DNA from: Patescibacteria group bacterium
Lineage (GTDB): Bacteria > Patescibacteriota > JABMPQ01 > JAHIRA01
Reading direction: 5' to 3'
NCBI GenBank assembly: GCA_018818905.1
Contig: JAHIRA010000165.1
Location: 1-7,329 of the forward strand
Length of the DNA: 7,329 nt
The position numbers and the translations under genes are program-made. Positions within the stretch are counted from its first letter, which is position 1, and every line of letters begins with the position of its first letter. The notes beneath the pieces were generated by a model. It was not told the DNA's origin. It worked only from the letters and a program-made list of their open reading frames with translations, and made no database searches. Positions 5,466 to 7,329 of this stretch are shown here, piece after piece.

Positions 5466-6065
5466 CTATTTCTCAAAAATCTTCCCGTCCCCGGAAGGAT
5501 TATAACCTCTTTGTACTTCTGCGCCATCTTGAAAACCGTCCCGGTCACTATCAGGATCGTTGATACTACTTTGATATTTGTATTCGTCAATATTTCTCAA
5601 CCCATCGTTGTCAGCATCTTGGCTGCTGTCTTGCTCATCAAGCGGATTAAGACCGTTCTCAACTTCATAGCCATCTGGAAGTCCATCTTGGTCTGTATCA
5701 TCTGCATCTACTTGAGTTCCAGCAGCCATTTCTTCTAGCGTTGTCAAACCGTCATTATCCTCATCAAAATTTTGGTAGGCAGAATTTTGGTTATCCGTGT
5801 TTGTGGTTGGAACAAAATATGCTTTGAAATTGTCATAATTTATGGCTACAAAAACTATGCCGATCACCAGAGCCAAGACTAAAATGCCCAGAAAAATCCA
5901 AAAGCCAGAGCGTTTCTTCTTGCCCCTGTTTTCTTTTTTGTCAGAAGGCATGCGACTATCTGATTGATCGTTATTTTCAATCGGGATATGCTGAGGCGGT
6001 TCTGCTTTTTTTGAATTGACAGCAGCTGCTGAAAGCAAGGCTGCCGCTGGGATGATATCAATCAT
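5466..6065 (-). CDS. Membrane-anchored Asp-rich (thrombospondin type 3-like) repeat protein, 199 aa
   Basis: A hydrophilic N-terminal part ends in a basic anchor (GKKKRSG, residues 48-54), followed by one membrane helix (about 55-75). The C-terminal part is predicted outside the cell. It holds four Asp-rich units of the DxDxDGxxDxxE kind starting near residues 101, 123, 150 and 172 (DEDNDGL, DTDQDGL, DADNDGL, DSDRDGF). These resemble calcium-binding thrombospondin type 3 or EF-hand-like loops, and the protein ends soon after GYNPSGDG. The ATG at 6065 begins 1 nt after the TAA of the upstream gene, with AAGAGG (6083-6078) 12 nt ahead, so translational coupling is likely. A TTG at 6098 would add 11 residues (MKKLYKRYPNN) and give a more signal-like N-terminus, but it has no ribosome site and overlaps the upstream gene. 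Calcium binding and a cell-surface role are inferred. Confidence 0.85.
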   Translation of the reverse strand: MIDIIPAAALLSAAAVNSKKAEPPQHIPIENNDQSDSRMPSDKKENRGKKKRSGFWIFLGILVLALVIGIVFVAINYDNFKAYFVPTTNTDNQNSAYQNFDEDNDGLTTLEEMAAGTQVDADDTDQDGLPDGYEVENGLNPLDEQDSSQDADNDGLRNIDEYKYQSSINDPDSDRDGFQDGAEVQRGYNPSGDGKIFEK

Positions 6066-6066
6066 A

Positions 6067-7101
6067 TTATTTGGGTACCTCTTGTAAAGTTTTTTCAAGA
6101 GAAGGGGCCTCGGTTTTTTTCAGGCTTACCTCTCCAGACTGGTTATTTAGAAAATCTTTTTGGCTATTCTTGAAGATCAAACTCCCTCCAAGCTCTTTAA
6201 CGGATTCTTGATAACTTAACTCCATATCTATCTTAAGATTTTCTTCTTCTGTTCCCTTAAGAAGCTTGGCCTCAAGCTGGGCAGAATATTTATTATCGAC
6301 TTTGATCAACTGGCCACTATAATCAACCCGGTAGGCTTCATAGTTTCTTTCAAAAGTAAAACTTCCAGTGACAACATTGCTGTTACTAAGGTTGAACTTT
6401 AAATCATTGCTCGAAATGTCTTGGTCTGTCAAGCTAAAACTCCCCACGTATGATCCTGAAACTGGGGCTTCTATACTTTTGGCTTGTTCATTTTCTTCAC
6501 CATTCTCTTTCTCAAGTTCACCTTCTCCATTGGGGTTGTAACCATTATCAACTTCATCCTTGTCACTAAAGCCATCACCGTCCGTATCCGCTTTTTTGGG
6601 ATCTGTTTTATAAATTTGAATTTCTTCAAAATCATTAAACCCGTCTCCGTCTGAGTCAAGTTCAATGAGATAGTCTTTAACTATTTGAAATTCTTCTTGA
6701 GTCACAAAGTTGTTCGACTTCTTTTCTAGCTCCTCTATTCTCCCTTGTAGCATCTTGTTGGTAGAAATAACTGGGTCAGCTCCTTCTTCACCTTCTTCCA
6801 AAATTCTGGTATTGGTTTGGACTGTAGTTTCTTCTTTGAAGAAAAAAGGGAAATTGAAATCCTTGAGACCCAAGGTATCGCGATAATACCAAACCAGCAC
6901 TCCGGCCAGAATTAACTGAGCCACAATGAGAATTGGCAACACAAAACCGAAGGAAGATTTCTTTTTCTTCCCTGTTTTACTTTTTGGTGCTGTGGGCATG
7001 GTCTCAATCTGGATATCGGCTGCCGAAGTTTTCACAAAATCCATTTCCTCATCTTTGCCCTTAGCTTTCACACTTTGTGGATCAAAAGAATTACTTTTCA
7101 T
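6067..7101 (-). CDS. Membrane-anchored protein with two Asp-rich repeats and a beta-rich C-terminal domain, 344 aa
   Basis: The protein has a hydrophilic N-terminus, a basic anchor (GKKKKSS, residues 44-50) and one membrane helix (about 51-73). A linker with a probable short coiled coil (about 115-147) leads to two thrombospondin type 3-like units, DSDGDGFND (149-157) and DTDGDGFSD (172-180), each with closely spaced Asp able to bind calcium. After GYNPNGEG (187-194) and a Glu-rich linker comes a region of alternating strands (about 214-326, from SGSYVGSFSL to GSLIFKN) that I do not recognise. It ends in a charged tail. The anchor, helix and repeat endings match the 199-aa gene 1 bp downstream, so the two look like relatives in one operon. 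The ATG at 7101 has at best a weak purine site (TAGAG). A surface or adhesion role is inferred. Confidence 0.85.
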   Translation of the reverse strand: MKSNSFDPQSVKAKGKDEEMDFVKTSAADIQIETMPTAPKSKTGKKKKSSFGFVLPILIVAQLILAGVLVWYYRDTLGLKDFNFPFFFKEETTVQTNTRILEEGEEGADPVISTNKMLQGRIEELEKKSNNFVTQEEFQIVKDYLIELDSDGDGFNDFEEIQIYKTDPKKADTDGDGFSDKDEVDNGYNPNGEGELEKENGEENEQAKSIEAPVSGSYVGSFSLTDQDISSNDLKFNLSNSNVVTGSFTFERNYEAYRVDYSGQLIKVDNKYSAQLEAKLLKGTEEENLKIDMELSYQESVKELGGSLIFKNSQKDFLNNQSGEVSLKKTEAPSLEKTLQEVPK

Positions 7102-7203
7102 CTTTTTGCTCTAGTTGAAAAAAGACCCTCCACAGTTGGTTTTCAATCTCATTCTTCATTTGTATGTTTGTTTTTGAGAGAAAACTATCCTTCCTTTGCC
7201 CTT

Positions 7204-7232
7204 ATTATAACACAATAAAGGACATTGATCAA
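7204..7232 (-). promoter_or_regulatory. Sigma70-type promoter of the repeat-protein operon
   Basis: On the minus strand, TTGATC (7232-7227) is followed after exactly 17 bp by a perfect TATAAT (7209-7204). Transcription would begin near 7197, leaving a leader of about 95 nt before the ATG at 7101. This is the best-matched -10 in the window. Confidence 0.75.
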
Positions 7233-7285
7233 GAGTAGATATCCCCTTAATTATATAACCGCCAACACATTGGTTTTCGTGCTTC

Positions 7286-7314
7286 TTGGCGACTCATAGT
7301 TTTTGTAGTAGAAT
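7286..7314 (+). promoter_or_regulatory. Possible divergent promoter towards the right edge
   Basis: On the plus strand, TTGGCG (7286-7291) and TAGAAT (7309-7314) are separated by 17 bp, matching the consensus at 4 of 6 and 5 of 6 positions. Transcription would start near 7321, for a gene beyond the window. The region 7102-7329 otherwise holds the operon leader and no convincing gene. TTGGCG is also the right arm of a 6-bp inverted repeat with CGCCAA (7260-7265), which could be an operator. Confidence 0.35.
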
Positions 7315-7329
7315 TAAAAGCAACAACAA

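Noticed and set aside
5511..5738. 75-codon plus-strand frame with hydrophobic residues
   Set aside because: It is antisense to the Asp-rich repeats; GAT/GAC codons read backwards give Ile/Val-rich frames, which explains the membrane-like look.
6066..6098. TTG start at 6098 for the 199-aa repeat protein (210 aa)
   Set aside because: It has no Shine-Dalgarno and overlaps the upstream gene. ATG 6065 follows the upstream stop by 1 nt. The basic MKKLYKR start keeps it a weak alternative.

Overview
The window reads as a chromosomal segment of a small-genome bacterium, most likely of the Candidate Phyla Radiation (Patescibacteria, Parcubacteria-like). The support is indirect: a threonyl-tRNA synthetase without a TGS domain, a membrane-anchored protein whose core resembles proteins often labelled 'baseplate J-like' in that radiation, two membrane-anchored Asp-rich (thrombospondin type 3-like) repeat proteins, several genes without a Shine-Dalgarno site, and AT-rich intergenic DNA. 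The standard code fits. The eight complete genes end in TAG (six) or TAA (two), and none in TGA. No tRNA, rRNA, CRISPR array, transposase or phage module was seen.

Left part (1-1174, + strand): a consensus-like promoter at the left edge leads into an unrecognised 79-aa gene with a strong AGGAGG site. It ends in an unusually long rod-shaped hairpin with a T7 tract. A TTG-started 61-aa gene follows, with its own hairpin and T-tract terminator, and then a SprT-like HExxH metallopeptidase. The two main terminators share nearly the same end (GGCCT(A/T)C + T7).

Middle part (1211-5463, + strand): a 381-aa single-pass membrane protein with an extracytoplasmic beta-rich region is followed by a 159-bp gap. 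That gap holds nested palindromes next to the thrS ribosome binding site. thrS and folC follow with only 5 bp between them, so charging of tRNA-Thr and polyglutamylation of folate are probably co-transcribed.

Right part (5466-7329, - strand): two tandem, related membrane proteins with Asp-rich repeats on the outer side run towards folC and stop 2 bp from its end. A good promoter (TTGATC-17-TATAAT) drives this pair. The last 100 bp may hold a divergent + strand promoter for a gene beyond the window.

No complete new defence or mobile system can be argued from this sequence. The most interesting items are the structured RNA next to thrS, the long rod hairpin after the first small gene, the two unrecognised small genes, and the paralogous repeat-protein pair with an extra beta-rich C-terminal domain.
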